Below, one piece after another: positions 7,529 through 14,163 of a stretch of DNA of 19,631 nt. Both the position numbers and the translations under genes were made by a program. Position 1 is the first letter of the stretch. The number at the start of each line of letters is the position of its first letter. Under the pieces are notes generated by a model. It did no database searches, was not told the origin of the DNA, and saw only the letters and a list, made by a program, of their open reading frames with translations. This stretch comes from M30B66 sp040882555 (lineage in GTDB: Bacteria > Bacteroidota > Bacteroidia > M30B66): assembly GCA_040882555.1 (NCBI GenBank), contig JBBEBC010000105.1, positions 1 to 19,631 on the forward strand. The letters are read 5' to 3'.

Positions 7529-9970
7529 TTAACTACCGCAAGCTTCGCAGTCCTCAGGATTATCAAGTGAACAAGCAATATCAGCTTGATCTTCAGCAGC
7601 AACTGAAACCACTTGCTGGGTAGCCTTTGCAGGAACGAGAGGTGTTATTTGCTTTTCTGCTTGCGAAGGAACTGTAAACTGTATTGCAGAACTAGCTGCT
7701 TTTGACCTTAAATAATACATTCCGGTCTTTAGTCCTTGTTTCCAAGCATAGAAGTGCATAGAAGTTAACTTAGCCATATTTGGCGCTTCCATGAAAATAT
7801 TGAGTGATTGCGACTGACAGATGTATGCACCTCTATCAGCTGCCATATCAATGATATTTCTCTGCTTCACCTCCCAAACAGTTTTGTAAAGCTCCTTTAT
7901 ATTATCAGGAATCTCACTGATGTTCTGAATAGAACCATTCGCACCAATAATCTTGTTCTTAAGCGTATCATTCCAAATACCAAGGTCAACTAAGTCGCGC
8001 AATAGGTGCTTGTTCACAATGATGAACTCTCCAGACAAAACTCTTCTTGTGTAGATGTTACTTGTGTAAGGCTCAAAACACTCGTTATTCCCTAAAATCT
8101 GAGAAGTAGAAGCAGTTGGCATAGGTGCAAGTAAGAGCGAATTTCTAATGCCGTATTTAGCAACTTCTTCCTTCAGGACATCCCATTCCCAACGGTTCGT
8201 TGGAGTAACATCCCACATGTCATACTGGAAAATGCCTTTAGAAACAGGACTTCCCTCATACGTGGCGTAAGGACCATCTTTTTTAGCAAGATCCTTTGAA
8301 GCAGTCATTGCTGCATAATAGATTGTTTCATGAATCTCACGGTTCAACGCTTTTGCCTCATCACTTTCGAAAGGATGTCTTAAAAGGATAAATGCATCTG
8401 CAAGGCCTTGAACACCGATTCCGATTGGACGGTGACGCATGTTTGAACGCTCCGCTTCTATAACCGGATAGTAATTCCCATCAATTATTTTATTAAGGTT
8501 GATGGTAATTTGATAGGTCACATCAAAAAGACGGTTGTGATCAAAAACACCTTCATTAACAAATCTTGGAAGAGCGATTGAAGCTAAATTACATACGGCA
8601 ACTTCATCAGGAGAAGTATATTCAATAATCTCTGTGCAAAGGTTAGACGACTTAATCGTACCCAGGTTTTGTTGATTACTCTTTCTGTTACAAGCATCTT
8701 TGTAAAGCATGTAAGGAGTTCCTGTTTCAATCTGGGCCTCCATAATAGATGACCAAAGTTCACGAGCCTTTACAGTTTTACGGGCACGACCCTCAGCTTC
8801 ATACTTTTCATAAAGAGCTTCAAATTCTTCTCCCCAGCAATCGCTTAGACCTGGAGCTTCATTAGGGCAGAAAAGTGACCAATCGGCTTCCTCTTCAACG
8901 CGCTTCATGAACAAGTCGCAAATCCATAGAGCATAGAATAAGTCGCGTGCGCGAACCTCTTCTTTACCGTGGTTTTTCTTCAGATTAAGAAAATCGATAA
9001 TATCAGCATGCCAAGGTTCAATGTAAATAGCGAACGAGCCCTTGCGCTTTCCTCCACCTTGATCTACGTAACGTGCAGTATCATTGAATACTCTAAGCAT
9101 TGGAACAATACCGTTGGATGTTCCATTGGTGCCTCTGATATAAGATCCTGTAGCACGCACATCGTGAATGCTTAATCCAATACCACCAGCACTTTGGCTA
9201 ATTTTAGCGCATTGTTTCAGGGTATCATAAATACCGTCGATGCTGTCATCACGCATAGTTAGCAAGAAACAGCTCGACATTTGTGGTTTTGGTGTTCCAG
9301 CATTGAAAAGGGTAGGAGTAGCGTGAGTAAACCAGCGCTCCGACATCAAATCGTATGTTTTTATTGCCTGCTCAATATCATTCTTGTGAATGCCTACAGA
9401 AACACGCATAAGCATGTGCTGAGGTCTTTCGGCAACTTGATTATTTATTTTTAAGAGGTATGATTTCTCTAGAGTTTTAAATCCGAAGTAATCGTAGCCG
9501 AAATCACGATCGTAAATGATGGTTGAATCTAGAAGTTGAGCATTCTTCTGGATAATTTCATGCACATCATCAGCAATTAGTGGAGCATCTTGACCTGTTT
9601 TTGGATCCACGTAAGTGTAAAGAGCATTCATCGTTTCAGAGAACGATTTCTTGGTAAGCTTATGCAGGTTAGAAATTGCAATTCTAGAGGCTAGCAAAGC
9701 ATAATCAGGATGTGTTGTAGTTAGGTTTGCTGCAGTTTCTGCTGCAAGATTATCCAACGCTTCGGTGCTTACACCTGAGTAAATACCTTGAATAACTTTC
9801 TGAGCAACAGCAACAGGATCAACATGCACCGGGTCTAAACCGTAGCAAAGTTTCTGAATTCTGGCTGTTACCTTATCGAATTTAACCGATTCTTTGCGTC
9901 CATCACGCTTGATCACGTAGGAGTTTGAATTAATTGCGCTCATTGTGCTTGTTGTTTCAGAATTCTTCAT
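7529..9970 (-). CDS. nrdA: Ribonucleoside-diphosphate reductase, alpha subunit (class Ia)
   Basis: Catalytic R1 subunit, which reduces ribonucleoside diphosphates to deoxyribonucleotides for DNA synthesis, using a radical delivered by NrdB. 813 residues from the ATG at 9970 (the TTG one codon earlier was not used; the ATG at 9943, which follows the nrdB stop, is also possible). An N-terminal ATP-cone (about 17-105, IKRDGRKESVKFDK) indicates allosteric activity control by ATP/dATP. Active-site residues are all present: Cys234 (SSCFLL), the group NLCTE with Asn443, Cys445 and Glu447, and Cys460 (AVCNLAS). The tyrosine pair of the radical pathway is in MYYLRS (about 752-753). The C-terminus carries the mobile thiol pair CEAC (808 and 811) before a final Gly-Ser. 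The start overlaps the nrdB stop by 14 bases, so the two are translationally linked, and an intrinsic terminator follows. No NrdR box was recognised upstream of the operon. Confidence 0.97.
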   Translation of the reverse strand: MKNSETTSTMSAINSNSYVIKRDGRKESVKFDKVTARIQKLCYGLDPVHVDPVAVAQKVIQGIYSGVSTEALDNLAAETAANLTTTHPDYALLASRIAISNLHKLTKKSFSETMNALYTYVDPKTGQDAPLIADDVHEIIQKNAQLLDSTIIYDRDFGYDYFGFKTLEKSYLLKINNQVAERPQHMLMRVSVGIHKNDIEQAIKTYDLMSERWFTHATPTLFNAGTPKPQMSSCFLLTMRDDSIDGIYDTLKQCAKISQSAGGIGLSIHDVRATGSYIRGTNGTSNGIVPMLRVFNDTARYVDQGGGKRKGSFAIYIEPWHADIIDFLNLKKNHGKEEVRARDLFYALWICDLFMKRVEEEADWSLFCPNEAPGLSDCWGEEFEALYEKYEAEGRARKTVKARELWSSIMEAQIETGTPYMLYKDACNRKSNQQNLGTIKSSNLCTEIIEYTSPDEVAVCNLASIALPRFVNEGVFDHNRLFDVTYQITINLNKIIDGNYYPVIEAERSNMRHRPIGIGVQGLADAFILLRHPFESDEAKALNREIHETIYYAAMTASKDLAKKDGPYATYEGSPVSKGIFQYDMWDVTPTNRWEWDVLKEEVAKYGIRNSLLLAPMPTASTSQILGNNECFEPYTSNIYTRRVLSGEFIIVNKHLLRDLVDLGIWNDTLKNKIIGANGSIQNISEIPDNIKELYKTVWEVKQRNIIDMAADRGAYICQSQSLNIFMEAPNMAKLTSMHFYAWKQGLKTGMYYLRSKAASSAIQFTVPSQAEKQITPLVPAKATQQVVSVAAEDQADIACSLDNPEDCEACGS

Positions 9971-10982
9971 CAAAACGAATGGTTTTATCTTCAGATTTTT
10001 TATTCATTACTCCTGCCTTCTGGTAATCTCCAACTTTCTTTTCGAAGAAATTTGCCTTTCCCTGAAGTGAAATCATTTCCATGAAATCAAAAGGATTTGT
10101 TGCATTATAAATTTTAGAATATCCTAGTGTGACTAATAAACGATCAGAAACAAATTCAATATACTGACACATCAAATCGGCATTCATGCCAATTAATTGA
10201 ACCGGAATCGCTTCGCAAACAAACTCTTTCTCTATTTCTACCGCATCGCGAATAATGTCAACAACACGACTTTCGCTCAGTTTATTGTTTAGCTGACGAT
10301 ATAGCAAACAAGCGAAATCACAATGCAATCCTTCATCACGGGAAATCAATTCATTCGAAAAGCTTAAGCCTGGCATCAGACCTCTTTTCTTAAGCCAGAA
10401 GATAGAACAGAATGATCCAGAGAAGAAGATTCCTTCTACTGCAGCGAAGGCAATAAGACGCTCCGCAAAATTTCCGTTATCAATCCATCTCAAGGCCCAC
10501 TCGCCTTTTCTAGCAACAGCCGGAACCGTTTCAAGGGCATTAAATAGACCCAGCTTTTCTTTTGTATCGTTGATGTAAGTATCTATTAATAACGAATATG
10601 TTTCAGAATGGATGTTTTCCATCATAATCTGAAAGCCATAGAAACATCTTGCTTCTGGATATTGTACTTCGTTCATGAAGTTAACCGCTAGGTTTTCATT
10701 AACAATACCGTCGCTAGCTGCAAAAAAAGCAAGAACATGCTTGATGAAGTGCTTCTCATCAGCATTTAATTTATTCTGCCAGTCTGATAAATCAGCATGA
10801 AGATCAATTTCTTCTGCAGTCCAAAAACTAGCTTCCGCTTTTTTATACATTTCCCAAATCTCTTTATGAGTTATTGGGAAAAGTACAAACCTGTCTTTGT
10901 TCTCTTTCAAAATCGGCTCGTCTACCATAACCTGGGTGTTTAGCTCAGTGTTTGTTGATGTTCCTTCGAAAACGTTGTCCAT
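9957..10982 (-). CDS. nrdB: Ribonucleoside-diphosphate reductase, beta subunit (class Ia R2)
   Basis: Di-iron radical-generating subunit partnering NrdA. 341 residues from the ATG at 10982 (MDNVFEG). The frame stays open upstream to a TTG at 11054, but those 24 codons look unlike a conserved N-terminus and cover palindromic DNA, so the ATG is preferred. All metal ligands are visible; numbered from the ATG they are Asp60 (AEEIDL), Glu122 and His125 (MENIHSETY), Glu183 (AAVEG), Glu217 and His220 (RDEGLH). The radical tyrosine is Tyr129 at the end of MENIHSETY. The C-terminal tail (KTIRFDEEF) is acidic and aromatic, as R2 tails that dock on R1 usually are. The run ARCFYGFQ..MENIHSE and the stretch FFSGSFCSIFWLKKRGLMPGL are closer to eukaryotic R2 than to the E. 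coli protein, which is common in Bacteroidota. It precedes nrdA in the operon, the reverse of the E. coli order. Confidence 0.96.
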   Translation of the reverse strand: MDNVFEGTSTNTELNTQVMVDEPILKENKDRFVLFPITHKEIWEMYKKAEASFWTAEEIDLHADLSDWQNKLNADEKHFIKHVLAFFAASDGIVNENLAVNFMNEVQYPEARCFYGFQIMMENIHSETYSLLIDTYINDTKEKLGLFNALETVPAVARKGEWALRWIDNGNFAERLIAFAAVEGIFFSGSFCSIFWLKKRGLMPGLSFSNELISRDEGLHCDFACLLYRQLNNKLSESRVVDIIRDAVEIEKEFVCEAIPVQLIGMNADLMCQYIEFVSDRLLVTLGYSKIYNATNPFDFMEMISLQGKANFFEKKVGDYQKAGVMNKKSEDKTIRFDEEF

Positions 10983-11047
10983 ATATTTTATATTGTTTTG
11001 ATTGTCAGCTAGTTGCGTTTTTGCCTCAGGCAGATAATTTTTATAGA

Positions 11048-11061
11048 AAGTCAAATGACTT
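11048..11061. promoter_or_regulatory. 14-base palindrome upstream of nrdB
   Basis: AAGTCA and TGACTT are perfect six-base arms separated by AA. It lies 66 bases before the nrdB ATG, in the likely promoter zone. Its size and symmetry suit a small dimeric regulator. It does not resemble the NrdR box as I know it, and no regulator can be named. Confidence 0.35.
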
Positions 11062-11105
11062 ACTATCAGCGATTACCACGAAATGAGGCAGGAAAAACTT
11101 GCTTC

Positions 11106-11148
11106 ACAAAAATCACTTGGAAGATTGCCAATGCCAAGTCATTTTTGT
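11106..11148. terminator. Long inverted repeat: candidate bidirectional terminator or nrd leader hairpin
   Basis: Arms at 11106-11120 (ACAAAAATCACTTGG) and 11134-11148 (CCAAGTCATTTTTGT) pair at 14 of 15 positions, with one C-C mismatch and a 13-base loop. The A-run in one arm and T-run in the other give the shape of a terminator working in either direction. On the minus strand it would end the DUF3109 transcript about 210 bases past its stop and shield nrdB. If the nrd promoter lies farther upstream, it would instead sit in the nrdB leader as a regulatory hairpin. Confidence 0.45.
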
Positions 11149-11360
11149 TAACATTTGGACTCAGTTTTTAACATTCTGGATGGAATCCAAGCCTATCGCG
11201 AGTTTCAGCAATATCGCCTACTTGCAAGGATTTTACTATTGCCTACTTACAGCAATTTGTGAACATGCAAAGAGCCTGTTAACTTGATAGTTAATGTTCT
11301 TTTAACATGAACTAAACATCATTAAATGATCAAGGGCTATTGGTTTACAAGAAATGAATA

Positions 11361-11960
11361 TTAAGTACTTTCAGGATCTTCTTCGAGACCATGTTCCAGC
11401 CAAGCCTCAGCTGCTATACTTAACTCTGAATACCAGTCCTCTCCATAAGCCCTAACCAATGCTTCTTTTAGAAATTTGTAAACCGGAACCTTCAAACTCT
11501 CACCTAAAGTGCATGCTGGTGAGCAAACTCCCCATTTATTATAATTCAAAGCAGTGAACTCCTTCAAGTCACTCACTCGTATGGGGTACAAATGACAGGA
11601 AATCGGCTTTCTGAAATCCGTCTTGCCAGCTTTCCATGCCTTTTCAATCCCGCAGGATGCGGTACCATTTTCTTCAAAAACAGTGAATGCACATTCTTTT
11701 CCATCCACCAGAGGTGTAACCATATCACCATCAGAATCTATCGTAAAAACTCCTTCTTTGGCTATTGATTCAAGGCCTTGCTGACGCAAAAACGGACGAA
11801 TATGCTCCAAATCATCCTCCAGCTTATTCACCTCTTCCTCCGTTAACGGAGCACCGGCATCACCCTCAACACAACAAGCTCCTTTGCAGGCATTTAAATC
11901 ACAAATAAACTGTTTCTCCAGTATTTCCTCAGAAACCAGCTTGTCATCCACTATTAACAT
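11361..11960 (-). CDS. DUF3109 family protein, cysteine-rich (possible iron-sulfur protein)
   Basis: 199 residues from the ATG at 11960; a TTG at 11975 adds five residues and overlaps the -7 box, so it was not used. The sequence matches what I know of the DUF3109 family (distantly YkgJ-like), common in Bacteroidota and of unknown function. Nine cysteines stand out: Cys20, Cys25, Cys29 and Cys30 (CDLNACKGACC), Cys90 (GKECAF), Cys103 (ASCGIEKAW), Cys122 (PISCHLYPIR) and Cys146 and Cys150 (GVCSPAC). Such spacing suggests binding of zinc or an iron-sulfur cluster; that is inference. No signal peptide or membrane helix, so it is probably cytoplasmic. It is transcribed away from the TPR gene with 60 bases between the starts, and a full -7 box lies four bases before its ATG. 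No catalytic motif can be named. Confidence 0.85.
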   Translation of the reverse strand: MLIVDDKLVSEEILEKQFICDLNACKGACCVEGDAGAPLTEEEVNKLEDDLEHIRPFLRQQGLESIAKEGVFTIDSDGDMVTPLVDGKECAFTVFEENGTASCGIEKAWKAGKTDFRKPISCHLYPIRVSDLKEFTALNYNKWGVCSPACTLGESLKVPVYKFLKEALVRAYGEDWYSELSIAAEAWLEHGLEEDPEST

Positions 11961-11964
11961 GCGC

Positions 11965-11972
11965 CAAAGGTA
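11965..11972 (-). promoter_or_regulatory. Candidate -7 promoter box of the DUF3109 gene
   Basis: Reads TACCTTTG on the minus strand, identical to the box in front of tetR and again four bases from the start codon (ATG 11960). No TTTG lies at the expected -33 distance; the nearest, at 11984-11987, is only 11 bases away. The transcript would be leaderless or nearly so. Confidence 0.45.
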
Positions 11973-11993
11973 CAATCAATGCGTCAAATTTCT

Positions 11994-12001
11994 TAGGTTT
12001 G
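11994..12001 (+). promoter_or_regulatory. Candidate -7 promoter box of the TPR gene
   Basis: TAGGTTTG matches TAnnTTTG and leaves 19 bases before the ATG at 12021, a normal short leader. No clear -33 element is visible. It is back to back with the DUF3109 box, 21 bases apart. Confidence 0.45.
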
Positions 12002-12020
12002 CAGCCCAATATTCTTACCT

Positions 12021-12536
12021 ATGGCATTGCATGAATACCTCGAATATGAAGACATGCTCTTTGAAGCCGACGAGCTTATCAGGAACAATAAAATAGCCGA
12101 TGCAGTTAACCTTCTCGAAGGTATCATAGCGCAAGTTCCTGATTTTGGCAAAGCCTACAATCACTTAGGTTGGGTTTACGAAACCAAGCTCAAAGACCTC
12201 AAAAAAGCAGAAAGCATGTATCTCCAGTGTGTAGCCTATAACCCAGACTACCCGCCTGTTTACCTTAATCTCAGCATCGTTCTTTCCTCACTAGGCAAAT
12301 ACGATAAGCTTGAAGAACTGCTTTCTAAAGCTCTGGAAATTAACGGAGTAGATAAATCCTCGATTCATAATGAATTTGGAATCATGTTCGAACTTAAGCA
12401 AGACTATAACAAAGCCATCGAGCACTTTAAACAAGCTATCAGGTTTTCTCTAAGCGATGTAAACGTTGAAACCTACGCCAAATCAATAGACCGCTGCCGC
12501 CGAAAAAGAGAACTCCTCGATGAAGCTGCAAAATGA
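12021..12536 (+). CDS. Tetratricopeptide repeat protein
   Basis: 171 residues, an all-helical scaffold likely to mediate protein-protein contacts in the cytoplasm; no signal peptide. About three to four TPR units can be read: around 27-55 (AVNLLEGIIAQVPDFGKAYNHLG), 56-90 (KKAESMYLQCVAYNPDYPPVYLNLS), 92-126 (KYDKLEELLSKALEINGV, then SSIHNEFG) and 127-158 (DYNKAIEHFKQAIRFS). The C-terminus is basic then acidic (DRCRRKRELLDEAAK). The ATG at 12021 is 19 bases after a -7 box. The gene lies between a divergent DUF3109 gene and glyQS 69 bases downstream, with which it may be co-transcribed. No specific partner or process can be deduced. Confidence 0.85.
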   Translation: MALHEYLEYEDMLFEADELIRNNKIADAVNLLEGIIAQVPDFGKAYNHLGWVYETKLKDLKKAESMYLQCVAYNPDYPPVYLNLSIVLSSLGKYDKLEELLSKALEINGVDKSSIHNEFGIMFELKQDYNKAIEHFKQAIRFSLSDVNVETYAKSIDRCRRKRELLDEAAK

Positions 12537-12605
12537 TGCACTTGATTATTTAAATGCAATCTATCATTCATCCATAATTTATCATTCTAACCCCTTCACC
12601 TAAAA

Positions 12606-14066
12606 ATGCAAGTCGAAGATTTATTTAAAAAAGTAACAGCCCACGCCAAAGAATATGGTTTCGTTTTTCAATCTTCTGAGATTTACGACGGACTCAGTGC
12701 CGTTTATGATTACGGACAGAATGGGGTTGAACTTAAAAACAACCTGCGCGAATATTGGTGGAAAGCTATGGTTCAGATGAATGAGAATATTGTGGGCATT
12801 GATTCGGCCATTTTTATGCACCCTAAAGTGTGGAAGGCCTCAGGTCACGTGGATGGCTTCAGCGACCCGATGATCGATAACAAAGATTCCAAAAAACGCT
12901 ATCGTGCCGATCAGCTTATTGAAGATCAAATTGCTCGTCTGGAGAAGAAAGGAAAGGCTGATCAAGCAAAAACTCTAGAAAATGCAATGAACCAAGCCTT
13001 GAATGATAATAATCTCGAGGTTCTCAGAAATCTTATCATTGAGCAGGAAATTGCTTGTCCGCTAGGCGGAACACGCAACTGGACTGAAGTGCGACAGTTT
13101 AACCTCATGTTCAGCACTAGAATGGGCTCTGTTGCCGACGATGCCGACGAAGTTTATCTACGTCCAGAAACAGCTCAAGGTATTTTTGTAAACTTTCTCA
13201 ATGTTCAGAAAACAGGGAGAATGAAGATTCCTTTTGGAATTGCTCAAGTGGGAAAAGCTTTTAGAAATGAGATCATTGCTCGTCAATTTATCATGCGTAT
13301 GCGTGAGTTCGAGCAAATGGAAATGCAATTCTTCGTAAAACCCGGAACTGAACTCGAATGGTTCGAACACTGGAAAGAAGCTCGCATGAAATGGCACCTC
13401 GCCTTAGGCGGAAATCCAGAAAATTATCGTTTCCACGAACATGTAAAACTGGCTCATTATGCCAATGCAGCCGTTGATATTGAATTTAATTTCCCTTTTG
13501 GCTTCAAAGAAGTTGAAGGAATTCACTCAAGAACCGACTTCGACCTCACCCAACATCAGGAATTTTCCGGGAAAAAGCTTCAAGTATTTGATGCAGAAAG
13601 CAATACGAACTACATTCCTTATGTAATTGAAACATCTATCGGGCTCGACAGACTCTTCCTTTTAACCATGTGCACTGCTTATAAGGAAGAAACGCTGACC
13701 TCAGGCGATAAAACTGAAACTCGCACCGTACTTGCCCTTCCGCCACAATTGGCGCCAATAAAAGTTGCCGTACTGCCTTTAACCAAAAAAGATGGCTTAC
13801 CTGAAAAGGCTCGCGAAATCATGAATAATCTCATGCTTTCTTATCGCTGTCATTACGAAGAAAAAGACACCATTGGCAAGCGTTATCGCCGCCACGATGC
13901 CATTGGAACGCCTTTATGTATTACTGTAGATCATGAAAGTTTAACAGACAATACTGTAACAATCCGCCACCGAGATTCAATGGAGCAGGAAAGGGTATCT
14001 ATTGAAAGCCTTGAGAAAATTGTGGATAGCATCGTTGCCATGAAAACATTATTTACATCTGTATAA
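12606..14066 (+). CDS. glyQS: Glycine--tRNA ligase (alpha2 type)
   Basis: Charges tRNA-Gly with glycine in the cytosol; homodimeric class II synthetase of the eukaryote/archaea-like form, not the split alpha/beta form of E. coli. 486 residues, usual for this type. Motif 1 region is around residues 36-52 (GVELKNNLREYWW). Motif 2 is at about 220-245 (FRNEIIARQFIMRMREFEQMEMQFF), motif 3 at about 337-349 (IETSIGLDRLFLL), and the C-terminal anticodon-binding domain runs from about 380 (LPPQLAPIKVAVLPL) to the end. An insertion with DNKDSKKRYRADQLIEDQ follows motif 1, as in other members. The ATG directly precedes the conserved start of the protein. The gene is 69 bases after the TPR gene. The 97-base gap downstream has no T-rich terminator. 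Confidence 0.97.
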   Translation: MQVEDLFKKVTAHAKEYGFVFQSSEIYDGLSAVYDYGQNGVELKNNLREYWWKAMVQMNENIVGIDSAIFMHPKVWKASGHVDGFSDPMIDNKDSKKRYRADQLIEDQIARLEKKGKADQAKTLENAMNQALNDNNLEVLRNLIIEQEIACPLGGTRNWTEVRQFNLMFSTRMGSVADDADEVYLRPETAQGIFVNFLNVQKTGRMKIPFGIAQVGKAFRNEIIARQFIMRMREFEQMEMQFFVKPGTELEWFEHWKEARMKWHLALGGNPENYRFHEHVKLAHYANAAVDIEFNFPFGFKEVEGIHSRTDFDLTQHQEFSGKKLQVFDAESNTNYIPYVIETSIGLDRLFLLTMCTAYKEETLTSGDKTETRTVLALPPQLAPIKVAVLPLTKKDGLPEKAREIMNNLMLSYRCHYEEKDTIGKRYRRHDAIGTPLCITVDHESLTDNTVTIRHRDSMEQERVSIESLEKIVDSIVAMKTLFTSV

Positions 14067-14128
14067 ATATGTAAGTTTCGGCTGTTTATTGTAGGGATTA
14101 CTTCTGTAGTATTCGCAACTATTTTCTC

Positions 14129-14157
14129 CTTTTCGGGGTAAAAACAAGGGCGAAAAG
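14129..14157. repeat. Inverted repeat just before the PAS-REC gene
   Basis: Perfect seven-base arms CTTTTCG (14129-14135) and CGAAAAG (14151-14157) with a 15-base spacer; the right arm ends six bases before the ATG at 14164. It could form a weak leader hairpin or bind a regulator. It lacks a T-run and is unlikely to terminate glyQS transcription. Confidence 0.35.
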
Positions 14158-14163
14158 AAATCT

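Larger units (their letters stand above)
10983..11360. other. Intergenic region upstream of nrdB
   Basis: This region must contain the nrdB-nrdA promoter, but I find no full TAnnTTTG box on the minus strand. It carries a near-perfect 15-base inverted repeat (11106-11148), a 14-base palindrome (11048-11061) and an 11-base palindrome TGCCTCAGGCA (11022-11032). Farther up is a nested repeat: CAGCAAT at 11206-11212 and 11250-11256 flanks GCCTACTT at 11216-11223 and 11241-11248. No RNA gene or convincing coding frame was seen. Confidence 0.5.

Noticed and set aside
9971..9973. NrdA start at a TTG at 9973
   Set aside because: An ATG is the very next codon; nothing supports the TTG.
10983..11054. 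Longer nrdB starting at a TTG at 11054
   Set aside because: The 24 extra codons begin with TTG, cover two palindromes and do not look like a conserved R2 N-terminus; the ATG at 10982 is preferred.
11099..11287. Small plus-strand frame of 62 codons upstream of nrdB
   Set aside because: It starts with TTG, spans the inverted repeat, has no promoter or recognisable domain, and is rich in Cys/Trp/Phe as random frames often are.
11961..11975. Longer DUF3109 protein starting at a TTG at 11975
   Set aside because: The extension runs across the TACCTTTG promoter box; the ATG at 11960 fits better.
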